Translations under genes and position numbers: made by a program | In this document: piece after piece, positions 43,924-53,623 of the stretch | Layout of the letters: each line of letters starts with the position of its first letter | Position numbering within the stretch: the stretch's first letter is position 1 | The notes under the pieces: model-generated | What the model was told of the DNA's origin: nothing | What the model saw: the letters and a program-made list of their open reading frames with translations, nothing else | The model's database searches: none | DNA from: Herbaspirillum sp. WKF16 | GTDB lineage: Bacteria > Pseudomonadota > Gammaproteobacteria > Burkholderiales > Burkholderiaceae_D | DNA: 64,000 nt | Assembly: GCF_028993615.1 (NCBI RefSeq) | Contig: NZ_CP118632.1 | Coordinates: 4,650,001-4,714,000 of the forward strand | Direction: 5' to 3'

Positions 43924-45453
43924 ATGAAAAAAGTATCTGTACTGAGCGCAGCCGAGGCCGCCGGCCTGGTCAGGGATGACGACACGATCGTGATCTGCGG
44001 CTGCGAGAATGTGCTCTCGCCCGAGACCTTGCTCAAAGCCTTGGGCGATCGCTATCGGGAGACCGGCGCGCCGCGCGGGCTGACCGAGATCCATCCCATC
44101 ATCGTGGGCATGGGCGTGGAGCGCGGGCTGGAGCACCTGGCCCAGCCGGGCATGATCCGGCGCGCCGTCGGCAGCGGCTTCAGTTTCCTGAAGACCTCGC
44201 GCTACACGCAGATGCTCAAGGAAAACGCCTTCGAGGCGCACGTTGTGCCGATGGGGACGATTTTCCAAATGATGGGCGACATCGCCTCGGGGCGCAGCCG
44301 CACGCTGACCCAGGTAGGCCTGAATACATTCGTCGATCCGCAGGTGGAAGGCGGGCGCATCAACGGCGCGGCCGAAACGCCGCTGGCGCGCCATATCGAG
44401 GTCGACGGCGAAGGCTATCTGGAATACCGCTTGCCCAAACTGAACATCGCGCTGCTGCGCGGCACCACCGCTGACGAGAACGGCAACATCAGCCTGGAAA
44501 ACGAGCCGGTCTCGCTGGGCGTGCGCAACCTCGCCATGGCGGTGAAGAATTCCGGCGGCAAGGTGATCGTGCAGGTGGCGCGCATGACCCAGAGCGGCAG
44601 CATCCATCCGCGCATGGTGGAGATTCCCGGCATCTGCGTGGACGCGGTGGTGATCGATCCGCAACAAAGCGTGTCCGGCGGCGAGCTGCTGAATCCGGCG
44701 CTGACCGGCGAGATCCGCATGCCCATCCATCACATCGCCAGGGTCGAGCCGGGCGTGGCGCGCATCGTCGTCAGCCGCGCCGCCGATGAGGTGCAAGAGC
44801 ATGAGGTGGTCAACCTGGGCGTGGGCATTCCGGTGGACATTCCCAAGATCCTGGTCGAACGCGGCCAGGCCGACCGCGCCACCTTCTATCCGGAACACGG
44901 CTCGCTGGGCGGCGTGCCGGGCGAGCGCGCCATCTTCGGCACCAACATCAATCCTGAAGCCATCGTCGACTCGCCGCGGGTGTTCGAATTCTTCCTGGGC
45001 GGAGGGCTGGATGCGACCTTCCTCGGCTTCGGCCAGATCGATGCGGCCGGCAACGTCAACGTCAGCAAGTTCAACGGCATCGTGCCGGGATGCGGCGGCT
45101 TCATCGACATCACGCATCGCACCGGCAAGGTGGTGTTCTGCGGCTCGTTCTCGGCCGGCGGCGCCGATGTCGCGGCGGCAGAGGGCGGCTTGCGCATCCG
45201 CGCCGAAGGCAAGTTCTCCAAGTTCGTGCCGCAGGTGGAACAGGTCACCTTCAACGGCCGCGAGGCCTTGCGCAAGGGCCAGTCGGTGCTGTACGTGACC
45301 GAGCGCGCGGTGTTCTCGCTGCAGGCCGACGGCCTGCAGGTGGAAGAGATTGCGCCGGGCGTGGACCTGCAAACCCAGGTGCTGGACCTGATCCCGTTCA
45401 AGGTGAACGTGCCGCGCCCGCCGCGCCTGATGGATACGCGCCATTTCGGCTGA
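43924..45453 (+). CDS. Acyl-CoA:acetate/propionate CoA-transferase (YdiF type)
   Basis: The protein has 509 residues and fuses both CoA-transferase halves in one chain. The N-terminal half includes GLTEIHPIIVGMGVERGLEH. The C-terminal half has the catalytic Glu324 in YPEHGSLGGVPG, followed by GCGGFIDITHRTGKVVFCGS. It moves CoA from one acyl-CoA onto a carboxylic acid, activating it without ATP. The ATG at 43924 is 18 bp after a LacI-type operator. It is followed 28 bp later by a flavoprotein gene, so it probably feeds an organic acid into oxidation. Confidence 0.94.
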   Translation: MKKVSVLSAAEAAGLVRDDDTIVICGCENVLSPETLLKALGDRYRETGAPRGLTEIHPIIVGMGVERGLEHLAQPGMIRRAVGSGFSFLKTSRYTQMLKENAFEAHVVPMGTIFQMMGDIASGRSRTLTQVGLNTFVDPQVEGGRINGAAETPLARHIEVDGEGYLEYRLPKLNIALLRGTTADENGNISLENEPVSLGVRNLAMAVKNSGGKVIVQVARMTQSGSIHPRMVEIPGICVDAVVIDPQQSVSGGELLNPALTGEIRMPIHHIARVEPGVARIVVSRAADEVQEHEVVNLGVGIPVDIPKILVERGQADRATFYPEHGSLGGVPGERAIFGTNINPEAIVDSPRVFEFFLGGGLDATFLGFGQIDAAGNVNVSKFNGIVPGCGGFIDITHRTGKVVFCGSFSAGGADVAAAEGGLRIRAEGKFSKFVPQVEQVTFNGREALRKGQSVLYVTERAVFSLQADGLQVEEIAPGVDLQTQVLDLIPFKVNVPRPPRLMDTRHFG

Positions 45454-45481
45454 GCGCGGCGACACGACAAGGAGACAGCAA

Positions 45482-47206
45482 GTGCAAGACGAATATCGTG
45501 AAATCAGCACCGATGTGCTGATCATCGGCAGCGGCGGCGCGGCGCTGCGCGCGGCGCTGGAGGCCGACGACCAGGGCGCCGAGGTGCTGGTGGTGATCAA
45601 GGGCGAGTTCCGCAAGAGCGGCGCCACCTTCCATAGCGTGGCCGAGGTCGGCGCCTACAACGTGCCCGACGGCGCCGGTGATCCGCTGGACAATCCGGGC
45701 GTGTTCCTGGACGACATCCTGCGTGCCGGCCAGGGCATGTCGGACCCGCGCCTGTCGAAGATCCTGGCCGAGGAAGCCGAACAATCGCTGCAGTACCTGG
45801 AAAAATTCGGCGTGCATTTCGAGCGCGAGGACGATCACTACCTGGTGTTCCGCGCCTGCTTTTCTTCGCGTCCGCGCTCGCACGTCATCCACGACCATTT
45901 CAAGCCGGTGCTCAAGGCGCTTGGCACGGAAGCCTCGCGCCGCGGCATCAAGGTGATGGACCGCATGATGGTGGTCAACCTGATCGCGCGCGACGGCCAG
46001 TGCCACGGCGTGCACGCGCTGGACGCCGAGGGTCGTCCGGTGGTGATCCGCGCCAAGTCGACCATCGTCACCACCGGCGGCGCCAGCCAGCTGTTCGCCA
46101 AGAACCTCTATCCGTCCGACATCACCGGCGACGGCTACGCGATGGCGCATCGCGCCGGCGCGTGGCTGACCAACATGGAATTCATGCAGGCCGGAGTGAG
46201 CATCGTCTCGCCCTTCGTCAACCTGTTCGGCAACTACCTGTGGGATGCGCATCCCAACTTGAGCGACCGCGACGGCAAGCCCTTCGTGAAGGATTACCTG
46301 CCGCCGGGCGTGAGCCTGCGCGAGGTGATCCAGCAGAAGGAGCGTCATTTCCCGTTCAGCTCCAGCGACATCTCACGCTATATCGAGATCTCGATCCAGC
46401 GCGCCATCAATGATGGGCGCGGCACGCTCGAGGGCGGCGTCTTCATGGACTTCCGCAATACCGATTTCGCCACGCTGCTGGCCGACAAGTCGCGCAGCAT
46501 CGCGCGCATGTGGCCGCTCACTTATGAGTGGTACAAGAAGCAGGATGTCGACCTGTACCGCGACCGGGTGCAGATCGCCTGCTCGGCGCATGCCATCAAC
46601 GGCGGCCTGTACATCGACGAGGATGCGCAATCGAACCTGTGCGGCCTGTTCGCCGCCGGCGAGGTGGCCGCCGGTCCGCACGGCGCCGATCGCCTGGGCG
46701 GCAACATGGCGTTGACCTGCCAGGTGTTTGGCCGCCGCGCCGGGCTGGCGGCGGCGCAACGCGCCAGGGACATGGATCATCCGCATCTCGGCGATGTCTT
46801 TGGCGAGCAGCGCGCGTTCCTGGCGCAATTCGCTCGCAGCGGCGCACATCGCCTGCCGGACCTGCGCGCGCGCCTGCAGCGCTCGGCCAACCGCCACTTG
46901 CTGGTGATCCGCAATGCAATTGGCCTGAAAACTTTCATGGATGAGTGCGACGAGTTGCGCGATATGCTGATGAAGGACACCGAGATTACCTCGCCGGCCG
47001 ACATGGTGCATGCGTTGGAACTGCGCAACCTGCTGGAAGTGGGCGCAATGATGGCGCTGGCCGCCGGCGTGCGCCGCGAAAGCCGTGGCGGGCATTATCG
47101 CGAGGACCATCCGACGCGCGACGACAGCATGGCCCAGAACATCATCCTGGACGCCAGCCAGCCGGCCGGCTACCGCGCGGTGCGGCTGGCCGATCTCAGG
47201 ACCTGA
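45482..47206 (+). CDS. FAD-dependent fumarate reductase/succinate dehydrogenase-type flavoprotein
   Basis: The protein has 574 residues. The FAD motif TDVLIIGSGGAALRAAL lies near residues 10-26. Active-site-like segments include FHSVAEVGAYN, then GGASQLFAKNLYPSDITGDG and GPHGADRLGGNMAL, all of the succinate dehydrogenase/aspartate oxidase class. The C-terminal part has a partly helical capping domain. The GTG start has AAGGAGACAGCAA upstream. No iron-sulfur or cytochrome subunit is adjacent, so it is probably a soluble dehydrogenase on the organic acid or its CoA ester (inference). It is convergent with the LacI gene, 12 bp apart. Confidence 0.9.
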   Translation: MQDEYREISTDVLIIGSGGAALRAALEADDQGAEVLVVIKGEFRKSGATFHSVAEVGAYNVPDGAGDPLDNPGVFLDDILRAGQGMSDPRLSKILAEEAEQSLQYLEKFGVHFEREDDHYLVFRACFSSRPRSHVIHDHFKPVLKALGTEASRRGIKVMDRMMVVNLIARDGQCHGVHALDAEGRPVVIRAKSTIVTTGGASQLFAKNLYPSDITGDGYAMAHRAGAWLTNMEFMQAGVSIVSPFVNLFGNYLWDAHPNLSDRDGKPFVKDYLPPGVSLREVIQQKERHFPFSSSDISRYIEISIQRAINDGRGTLEGGVFMDFRNTDFATLLADKSRSIARMWPLTYEWYKKQDVDLYRDRVQIACSAHAINGGLYIDEDAQSNLCGLFAAGEVAAGPHGADRLGGNMALTCQVFGRRAGLAAAQRARDMDHPHLGDVFGEQRAFLAQFARSGAHRLPDLRARLQRSANRHLLVIRNAIGLKTFMDECDELRDMLMKDTEITSPADMVHALELRNLLEVGAMMALAAGVRRESRGGHYREDHPTRDDSMAQNIILDASQPAGYRAVRLADLRT

Positions 47207-47218
47207 TGGCCGCAACCT

Positions 47219-48286
47219 TCAGCGCTTGCCGGCCTTGGCGCGCGGCTTGGCGGAAGAGGCCCGGATCACGGGCTGGGTAAAGATGTCGGCGATGACGGCC
47301 GGCTTGCCGGTGACCAGGCCGACGATGGCGTCGGCGCACTGCTCGCCGATCAGGCGCGAGGGACTCTTCACCGAAGTCAGCGGCGGCAGCATATGGCGGA
47401 TCAGTTCGAGATCGTCGAAGCCGGTGATGGAGACATGCTGCGGCACCTCATAGCCGAGCCGGTTGGCTTCCAGCAAAGCGCCCACCGCCAGCATGTCGGT
47501 GGTGCACATCACGGCGGTGATGCCGGGATGGCTGGCCATGAGGTGGTTGAAGGCATTGCGCCCCTCCTCCACCGAATACGGCACCTCGATCAGGCGCTCC
47601 GGCGGCAACGCGGCGCCCACCGAGGCAAGCGCGTCGCGGATACCGACAATGCGCGCCTGCAGGCGGTCGTTGTGGGTCAGCGGGCTGGTGATCACGCCGA
47701 TCTCGCGGTGGCCGATGCGCACCAGGTAGTCGGCCAGCTCGCGCATGGCCTGGCGGTGGTCGAAGCCGACGCAGGGCAGCTCGCCGCCGCAGTCGTGGGT
47801 GAAGGAACACAGCGCCGGGATGTTGTGCTGCTGGAGCAGCGCGTAACTGGCGGGAAGATGGTTGCTGCCGGTCAGGATGACGCCGTCGACGCCGCGATTG
47901 AGGAAACTGGTGAGCGCCTTGAACTCGGTGTCGGGCGAGTATTCCGAGCTGGAGATCAGCAGCGAGAAGCCTGCGGCGTCGAGCCGGTTTTGCAAGGCCA
48001 CCACCCACTCGGAAAAGATCGCCGTCGACAGCGTGGGCATGATGGCGCCGATGGTGTTCATGCGGCGCGAGGACAGCGCCCGCGCGGCGGCGTCGGGAAT
48101 GTAGTTGAGTTCGGCCATGGCCAGCTCGACCTTGTCGCGCAGCACCTTGCGCACCGCGCCGGGCGAATTGATCACGCGCGAGACGGTGGCCACCGACACG
48201 CCGGCCAGGGTGGAGACGTCGCTGAGTTTGCTTTTCTTGCCGGGCGCTGCGACTGGCTTGTTGCTGTCTTTTTTCATGGGCCTCAT
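47219..48286 (-). CDS. LacI-family transcriptional repressor
   Basis: The protein has 355 residues. The helix-turn-helix is KLSDVSTLAGVSVATVSRVI near residues 20-39, then the hinge ELNYIPDAAARALSSRR. The periplasmic-binding-like effector domain ends with ITGFDDLELIRHMLPPLTSV. Starts at 48286 (ATG) or 48277 are possible. It is opposite the catabolic genes, and the two TTGTAA-GC-type palindromes at 43.77 and 43.89 kb are its natural operators (inference). The effector is probably an intermediate of this pathway. Confidence 0.93.
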   Translation of the reverse strand: MRPMKKDSNKPVAAPGKKSKLSDVSTLAGVSVATVSRVINSPGAVRKVLRDKVELAMAELNYIPDAAARALSSRRMNTIGAIMPTLSTAIFSEWVVALQNRLDAAGFSLLISSSEYSPDTEFKALTSFLNRGVDGVILTGSNHLPASYALLQQHNIPALCSFTHDCGGELPCVGFDHRQAMRELADYLVRIGHREIGVITSPLTHNDRLQARIVGIRDALASVGAALPPERLIEVPYSVEEGRNAFNHLMASHPGITAVMCTTDMLAVGALLEANRLGYEVPQHVSITGFDDLELIRHMLPPLTSVKSPSRLIGEQCADAIVGLVTGKPAVIADIFTQPVIRASSAKPRAKAGKR

Positions 48287-48446
48287 CAAGGTCGCTGCGG
48301 CTGGCGCTGAAGCATCAACGGGAAATCATACGGGGGAATCGGGGGAAGATCAGAACGAAATCGCGCAAGCCGCACCAACCAGGACAGCGCGTCGTTTCAA
48401 TCGACACGCAATTGTGCCATAGAGACTTTGAATATTTAAAAGGCGA

Positions 48447-49769
48447 ATGATGAACCACACATTGGAAGAGACAAAAAACCCGGGGATGTCCCTGGCAAGG
48501 GATGAGGAAGGTCCGATCTACCGCAAGGTCACCTGGCGGCTGCTGCCGTTCCTCACGCTGTGCTACGTGATCGCCTACCTCGATCGCGTCAACGTCGGCT
48601 TCGCCAAGCTGCAGATGCTCTCCGACCTCAAGTTCAGCGAGACCGTGTACGGCCTGGGCGCCGGCATCTTCTTCCTGTTCTATGCCGCCTTCGAGACGCC
48701 CAGCAACCTGATCCTGCACAAGGTCGGGGCCCGCAAGTGGATCGCCCGCATCATGGTGACCTGGGGCCTGATCTCGGCCGCCTTCATGTTCGTGCAGACG
48801 CCGATGCAGTTCTACATCCTGCGCTCGCTGCTGGGCATCGCCGAGGCCGGCTTCTTCCCGGGCATCATCCTGTACCTGACCTACTGGTACCCGGCGCAGC
48901 GCCGTACCCGCATCATCTCGATCTTCATGGCGGCCATGCCGCTGGCGGGCATCTTCGGCGGCCCCCTGTCGGGCTGGATCCTGGACAGCTTCCATGAAGT
49001 GATGGGCCTGGCCGGCTGGCGCTGGCTATTCTTCCTGGAGGCGATGCCGGCGGTGGTGCTCGGCGTGGTCACGCTGTTCTGGCTGGACGACGGCATCCGC
49101 AAGGCCAAGTGGCTGACCGAGCAGGAGAAGGTCGTGCTGGAACGCAATATCCAGGCCGAAGACAAGGCCAAGGTGGCGCACGGCTCGCTGGGCCTGCTGT
49201 TCAAGGACATCCGGGTGTGGATGATGGGCATGGTCTACTTCTGCCTGGTGATCGGCCAGTACGGCATCACGCTGTGGCTGCCCACGCTGGTCAAGGGTGC
49301 GGGCATCACGGGCAACCTCAACATCGGCCTGGTCACCGCGATCCCCTATGTGGCCGCGGCCATCGCCATGATCTTCTTCGGCTTCCGCAGCGACGCCACT
49401 CGCAAGCGCCGTTTCTACCTGATCCTGCCGCTGCTGCTCGGCGCGGTCGGCTTCGTCGCCTCGGTGCAGTTCGAGAACAACACGGTGCTGGCGATCGCCG
49501 CGCTGACCGTCGCCTCCATCGGCGCGGTGTCGGCGGCGCCCCTGTTCTGGCCGCTGCCCACCGCCTTCCTGGCCGGCGCCTCGGCCGCCGGCGGCATCGG
49601 CCTGATCACTTCGCTGGGCAACCTGGGCGGCTTCTTCTCGCCCTACATGATCGGCTGGCTCAAGGACGCCACCCAAAGCAGCCACGCCGGCATGTATGCG
49701 CTCACGGGCTGGCTGCTGTTGGGCGCGCTGATCGCCTGGCGCACGCCCTCGCAGCTGGTCGACAAGTAA
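48447..49769 (+). CDS. MFS transporter, ACS family, of the organic-acid module
   Basis: The protein has 440 residues with 12 helices. ACS marks are YLDRVNVGFAKLQMLSDLKF, FETPSNLILHKVGARKWIAR, and EAGFFPGIILYLTYWYPAQR. The first helix follows KVTWRLLPFLTLCYVIAYLD. It probably imports the organic anion used by the CoA-transferase and flavoprotein of the same module. The start at 48447 is supported by AAAAGGCG; two Mets in a row leave a one-codon uncertainty. No copy of the LacI palindrome was seen in its 157-bp upstream gap. Confidence 0.92.
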   Translation: MMNHTLEETKNPGMSLARDEEGPIYRKVTWRLLPFLTLCYVIAYLDRVNVGFAKLQMLSDLKFSETVYGLGAGIFFLFYAAFETPSNLILHKVGARKWIARIMVTWGLISAAFMFVQTPMQFYILRSLLGIAEAGFFPGIILYLTYWYPAQRRTRIISIFMAAMPLAGIFGGPLSGWILDSFHEVMGLAGWRWLFFLEAMPAVVLGVVTLFWLDDGIRKAKWLTEQEKVVLERNIQAEDKAKVAHGSLGLLFKDIRVWMMGMVYFCLVIGQYGITLWLPTLVKGAGITGNLNIGLVTAIPYVAAAIAMIFFGFRSDATRKRRFYLILPLLLGAVGFVASVQFENNTVLAIAALTVASIGAVSAAPLFWPLPTAFLAGASAAGGIGLITSLGNLGGFFSPYMIGWLKDATQSSHAGMYALTGWLLLGALIAWRTPSQLVDK

Positions 49770-49857
49770 GCGCAAAACGGGGGCAGGACGGCTTCCCGCC
49801 GGCCGCCTGCTCCATCACCTTCCAGGCGCGGACCACTACAACATCAAGGAGACAAAC

Positions 49858-50664
49858 ATGACTTCCATCAGGAGGCTGGCCCTGCTCGTCCCGCTGCTGA
49901 CGCTGTGCGCGCTGGCCGGATTGCGCGCCGCGCATGCCGATACGCTGGGCGACATCCGCCAGCGCGGCAAGATCGTCGTGGCGATCGACCTCAATTCGCC
50001 GCCCTTCGGCATGGCCGACGACAAGCTCAAACCCTACGGCTCGGACGTCACCGCCGCGCAGATGCTGGCCAAGGACCTGGGCGTGCAGCTGGAGATCGTG
50101 CAGGTCACCGGCCCCAACCGCGTACCGTATCTGCTGACCGGCAAGGCCGACATCGTCATCGCCTCGTTCAGCATCACGCCCGAGCGCGCCAAGGTGATCG
50201 ACTTCAGCCTGCCCTACAGCGCCGCCGATTCGGTGGTGGCCGGCTTCGCCTCCACACCGATCAAGAGCCTGGCCGATCTCGCCGGCAAGCGCGTGGGCGT
50301 GGTGCGCGGCAACCTGCAGGACACGCTCTTGATCCCGCTGGTGCCCAAGGGAACCACCATGGTGCGCTTCGACGACGACGCTACCAACGCCGTGGCGCTG
50401 CTGTCGGGACAGGTGGATGCGATCGGCACCGCCAAGGAGCTGGTGGTGGAAACCGCGCGCCGCAATCCGGACAAGCACATCGAGACCAAGTTCTCGGTGA
50501 AGGTGGTGCCGCAAGGCATCGGCATGCGCAAGGGTGAGACCGCGTTGAAGGTCTGGATCGACAACTGGGTCACCGTCAACATGAAGAATGGACGCCTGGG
50601 CGAGTCCTACCAGAAAGCCGCCGGCACGCCGCTGCCGGATCTGTCGGCCTATTTCCCCAGGTAG
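49858..50664 (+). CDS. Periplasmic amino-acid-binding protein (ABC type), orphan
   Basis: The protein has 268 residues. The signal peptide LALLVPLLTLCALAGLRAAHA is followed by a type-2 binding fold with GKIVVAIDLNSPPFGM, ADIVIASFSITPERAKVIDF and LAGKRVGVVRGNLQDTLL. It ends WIDNWVTVNMKNGRL. This is close to the binding protein at 61326, which ends the same way, and both belong to the polar amino-acid family. No permease or ATPase adjoins it. It follows the MFS gene by 88 bp and may share the transcript. Confidence 0.9.
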   Translation: MTSIRRLALLVPLLTLCALAGLRAAHADTLGDIRQRGKIVVAIDLNSPPFGMADDKLKPYGSDVTAAQMLAKDLGVQLEIVQVTGPNRVPYLLTGKADIVIASFSITPERAKVIDFSLPYSAADSVVAGFASTPIKSLADLAGKRVGVVRGNLQDTLLIPLVPKGTTMVRFDDDATNAVALLSGQVDAIGTAKELVVETARRNPDKHIETKFSVKVVPQGIGMRKGETALKVWIDNWVTVNMKNGRLGESYQKAAGTPLPDLSAYFPR

Positions 50665-50691
50665 GTTTGCGGCAGTGGCAAGGGGCCGGCC

Positions 50692-53148
50692 TCAACCGGC
50701 CACCTTCTCCGCAATCCCCGCCCCCAGCGGCGCCAGCAAGGCCAGCACTTCTTCTTCCCCGAACTTGACCGCCTGCGCGTCGTCGCGGCCGAGTATGCCG
50801 TCGGCCAGGGCCGACTTGCGGGCTTGCAGTTCCAGCAGGCGCTCCTCGATGCTGCCTTCCACCACCAGCTTGTAGACGAACACCTGGCGCGTCTGGCCCA
50901 GGCGGTGGGCGCGGGCGATGGCTTGCTCTTCCACGGCCGGGTTCCACCAGGGATCGACCAGCACCACGGTGTCGGCGGCGGTGAGGTTCAGGCCGACGCC
51001 GCCGGCCTTCAGGCTGACCAGGAACAGCGGCGCTTCGTGCGCCTGGAACCTCGCAATCACCTCGCCGCGCGCGGCGGGGTCGGTGTCGCCGGTGAGCGTG
51101 AGGAACGGCAATGCCAGCTCGCGCAGCTCGGCTTCGATCAGGCCCAGCATGGTGGTGAACTGCGAGAACACCAGCACGCGCCGGCCCTCGGCCACCAGCG
51201 CCGGCAGCATGTCGCGCAGCAGCTCGATCTTGGCGCGCTCGATGCCCTTGGGCATGCGCCCGCCTTTCAGCAGGTAGGGGTCGCAGCAGACCTGGCGCAG
51301 CTTGAGCAGCGCGTCCATCACGGTCACCTGCGAGCCGGTGAGGCCGCGCCGCAGCAAGGCGCGGCGGACCTGCTTGTCGGCGGCGATGCGCACGCTTTCG
51401 TAGAGTTCGCGCTGGCGGCCCTGCAGTTGCAGGCGCTCGACGATCTCGGTGCGCGGCGGCAGCTCCTGCAGCACATCGTCCTTGCGCCGACGCAGGATGA
51501 AAGGCCGCACGCGTTGCGCCAGCAGCCGCGCGCGCACGGTCTGCCCCTGCTCTTCGATGGGCTTGCGCCACAGCCGCGAGAAGCTGCGCGCATCGCCCAG
51601 GAAGCCGGGCATGAGGAAATGGAATTGCGTCCACAGCTCGCCGAGATGGTTCTCCAGCGGCGTGCCGGTCATGCAGAGGCGATGCCGCGCCTGCAGCTTG
51701 CGCGCGGCGGCGGCGGCGCGCGAGGAAGCGTTCTTGACGGTCTGCGCCTCGTCCAGCGCCAGCAGGTGGAAGCGCTGCGGCGCCAGCTGGTCGAGGTCGC
51801 GCCACAGCAGCGGATAGGTGGTGAGCACCAGGTCGGCGCCGCCGGCGGCGATCTCGGCGAAGCGCGCCGCCCGGCCCTCGCCGTGCAGCGTGAGCACGCG
51901 CAGCTCGGGCGCGATGCGGCGCGCTTCTTCGCGCCAGTTGAACAGCAGCGAGGTCGGCACTACCACCAGCGCCGGCAGGTCGAGGCGGCCGGCCTGTTTC
52001 TCGGTGAGGATATGCGCCAGCACCTGCGCGGTCTTGCCCAGGCCCATGTCGTCGGCGAGGATGCCGGCCAGCTTGTGTTCGCGCAGGTATTGCAGCCAGG
52101 CCAGGCCTTGCAGCTGGTAGGCGCGCAAGCAGATGCCCAGCCCCGCCGGCGCCTCGGCGCTGCGCACGCCGCCGGCGGCGCGCAGGCGGCGCGCGAGCCC
52201 GAGCACGCCGGCCTCACCGCTCATGTGCCAGGGCGCGCCGCCGTCCAGCCCGAGGAGCGCGCCGTGGATGGCGTCGAGGCGATGCGCGTCCCACGGCGTC
52301 AGGCGCAGCGGGCCGTCGCGCCGCTTGCTGTCGTCCAGCAGGTCGAGCAGCGCCAGCACCACCGCCTTCAGGGGCCCGGCCATGGCGTCGATGCGCCGGC
52401 CTCCCGGCGCGCGCAGCGAGATCACGGCGTGCGGGTCGATCTTCTCGACCTGCTGCGCGTCGGCCCAGCGCGGATCGCGCCGCAGCAGGTCGGCCACCAT
52501 CGGGCCGACGTCCATGGTCTCGCCGTCGACCTCGATGCCGATCGAGAGCAGCCAGCGCCCGGAAGGATCGAGGCCGTCGAACACCTCGGTGGAGAATGCG
52601 CGCGGCTGCAGCGGCGCCGCCACTTCCTTGCCCAGCACCTCGCCGGTCTCGTCGCTGACGATGAAGCGCCAGGCGGTGACCGGCACGCTCTCGTGGGCGA
52701 AGCCGGGCTTGGCCACCAGCGTCCAGCCCAGTTGCTGCAGGCGCGGCGCCTGGTCGGCCCAGAAGTCGCCGAAGAAATCTTCCTGCACCAGCGTCCACAA
52801 GGGGCCGGCGGCGTGCAGGGGATTTTGCGCGCGCCATTGCAGCGCGTCCTCGCGCAGCGGCAGGAAACCCAGTTCGCGGATCAGTTCCAGCGCCGCCGCT
52901 TCGGCATCGGCATCGCGCCGGATGTGGGCCGGCGTGTAGCCCGGCTCGTCGTCGCCGAAGCCGACCGGGGCCGGCACGCTCCAGCGCCCGGCGCCTTCGC
53001 CGTAGGTCCAGTCGATCTGCGCCACCGTCACCATGCCGCCGCGCGGGCCGAACAGGCCGTGCGCGCGCATGCCGAGCAGGCCGTCGCCGCGCGCCAGCGT
53101 TTGCAGCATCAGGCGCGGGTGGAATGCGTGCGGATCGGAAGGCGGCAT
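50692..53148 (-). CDS. SNF2-family DEAD/DEAH-box helicase-like ATPase
   Basis: The protein has 818 residues. An N-terminal accessory region of about 350 residues includes [20 protein letters not shown]. The helicase core carries [18 protein letters not shown] (motif I), [11 protein letters not shown] (motif II), and the C-terminal motifs [15 protein letters not shown] and [32 protein letters not shown] is motif VI. Such enzymes remodel protein-DNA complexes, and bacterial members link to RNA polymerase recycling or defence. The start at 53148 is preferred because the longer ATG at 53181 lies inside a terminator hairpin. Confidence 0.92.
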   Translation of the reverse strand: MPPSDPHAFHPRLMLQTLARGDGLLGMRAHGLFGPRGGMVTVAQIDWTYGEGAGRWSVPAPVGFGDDEPGYTPAHIRRDADAEAAALELIRELGFLPLREDALQWRAQNPLHAAGPLWTLVQEDFFGDFWADQAPRLQQLGWTLVAKPGFAHESVPVTAWRFIVSDETGEVLGKEVAAPLQPRAFSTEVFDGLDPSGRWLLSIGIEVDGETMDVGPMVADLLRRDPRWADAQQVEKIDPHAVISLRAPGGRRIDAMAGPLKAVVLALLDLLDDSKRRDGPLRLTPWDAHRLDAIHGALLGLDGGAPWHMSGEAGVLGLARRLRAAGGVRSAEAPAGLGICLRAYQLQGLAWLQYLREHKLAGILADDMGLGKTAQVLAHILTEKQAGRLDLPALVVVPTSLLFNWREEARRIAPELRVLTLHGEGRAARFAEIAAGGADLVLTTYPLLWRDLDQLAPQRFHLLALDEAQTVKNASSRAAAAARKLQARHRLCMTGTPLENHLGELWTQFHFLMPGFLGDARSFSRLWRKPIEEQGQTVRARLLAQRVRPFILRRRKDDVLQELPPRTEIVERLQLQGRQRELYESVRIAADKQVRRALLRRGLTGSQVTVMDALLKLRQVCCDPYLLKGGRMPKGIERAKIELLRDMLPALVAEGRRVLVFSQFTTMLGLIEAELRELALPFLTLTGDTDPAARGEVIARFQAHEAPLFLVSLKAGGVGLNLTAADTVVLVDPWWNPAVEEQAIARAHRLGQTRQVFVYKLVVEGSIEERLLELQARKSALADGILGRDDAQAVKFGEEEVLALLAPLGAGIAEKVAG

Positions 53149-53164
53149 GCGGAAAAGGACAGGC

Positions 53165-53194
53165 AAAAAAGAAGCGGCCATTGTAGGCCGCTTC
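53165..53194 (-). terminator. Intrinsic terminator upstream of the SNF2 gene
   Basis: On the minus strand GAAGCGGCC, a 6-nt loop and GGCCGCTTC are followed by six T residues (53165-53170). It ends transcription of the small membrane protein gene at 53220-53402 and overlaps the alternative SNF2 start. Confidence 0.8.
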
Positions 53195-53219
53195 GCTCAT
53201 GCCGTGCAGGCGGCGCGCG

Positions 53220-53402
53220 TCACTTGGGAGGCGTGGGCGTGATGCAGAAGTCCAGCATGCCGAACGGCACGCGGCCCTCGCCGGTGGCCCATACCCACAC
53301 CGCCCAGCACAGCAGGGCGCACACCAGCAGCAGGGCCAGCACGATGTGCAGGCCGGAGGCGCGGCGCAGGAAGCTTTCGACGTTGTCGAACCAGGCGGTC
53401 AT
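53220..53402 (-). CDS. Small bitopic membrane protein, unknown family
   Basis: The protein has 60 residues. A short N-terminal amphipathic stretch (MTAWFDNVESFLRRASG) leads into one membrane helix (LHIVLALLLVCALLCWAVWV) and a short periplasmic or cytoplasmic tail with PTPPK. No ribosome site is clear before the ATG at 53402, so translation is uncertain. It is followed by a strong terminator. I recognise no family. Confidence 0.45.
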   Translation of the reverse strand: MTAWFDNVESFLRRASGLHIVLALLLVCALLCWAVWVWATGEGRVPFGMLDFCITPTPPK

Positions 53403-53623
53403 GGGAGGCAATGCGGGCTTGAAGAAGAACAGGCATTTTACCCAAGCCGCCAGCCTGCCGGAATGGGACAAATTGACGCAGTGTCGCACCGGCAACACCA
53501 GGCCGGGCGAGGCTTGCCGCCGGCGCTGCGCGGATTGCATTTGCTTGCGCGGAATTATTCGTTCCCGCGCGGCGGGCTCATCCCTACCCTGTTGTCTTTT
53601 CAGCTACGGACAAAGGGGCGGCC

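Noticed and set aside
43294..45627. 777-residue frame extending the MaoC protein leftwards in protein terms
   Set aside because: The extension is antisense to the CoA-transferase; the true start is at 43740 with a good ribosome site.
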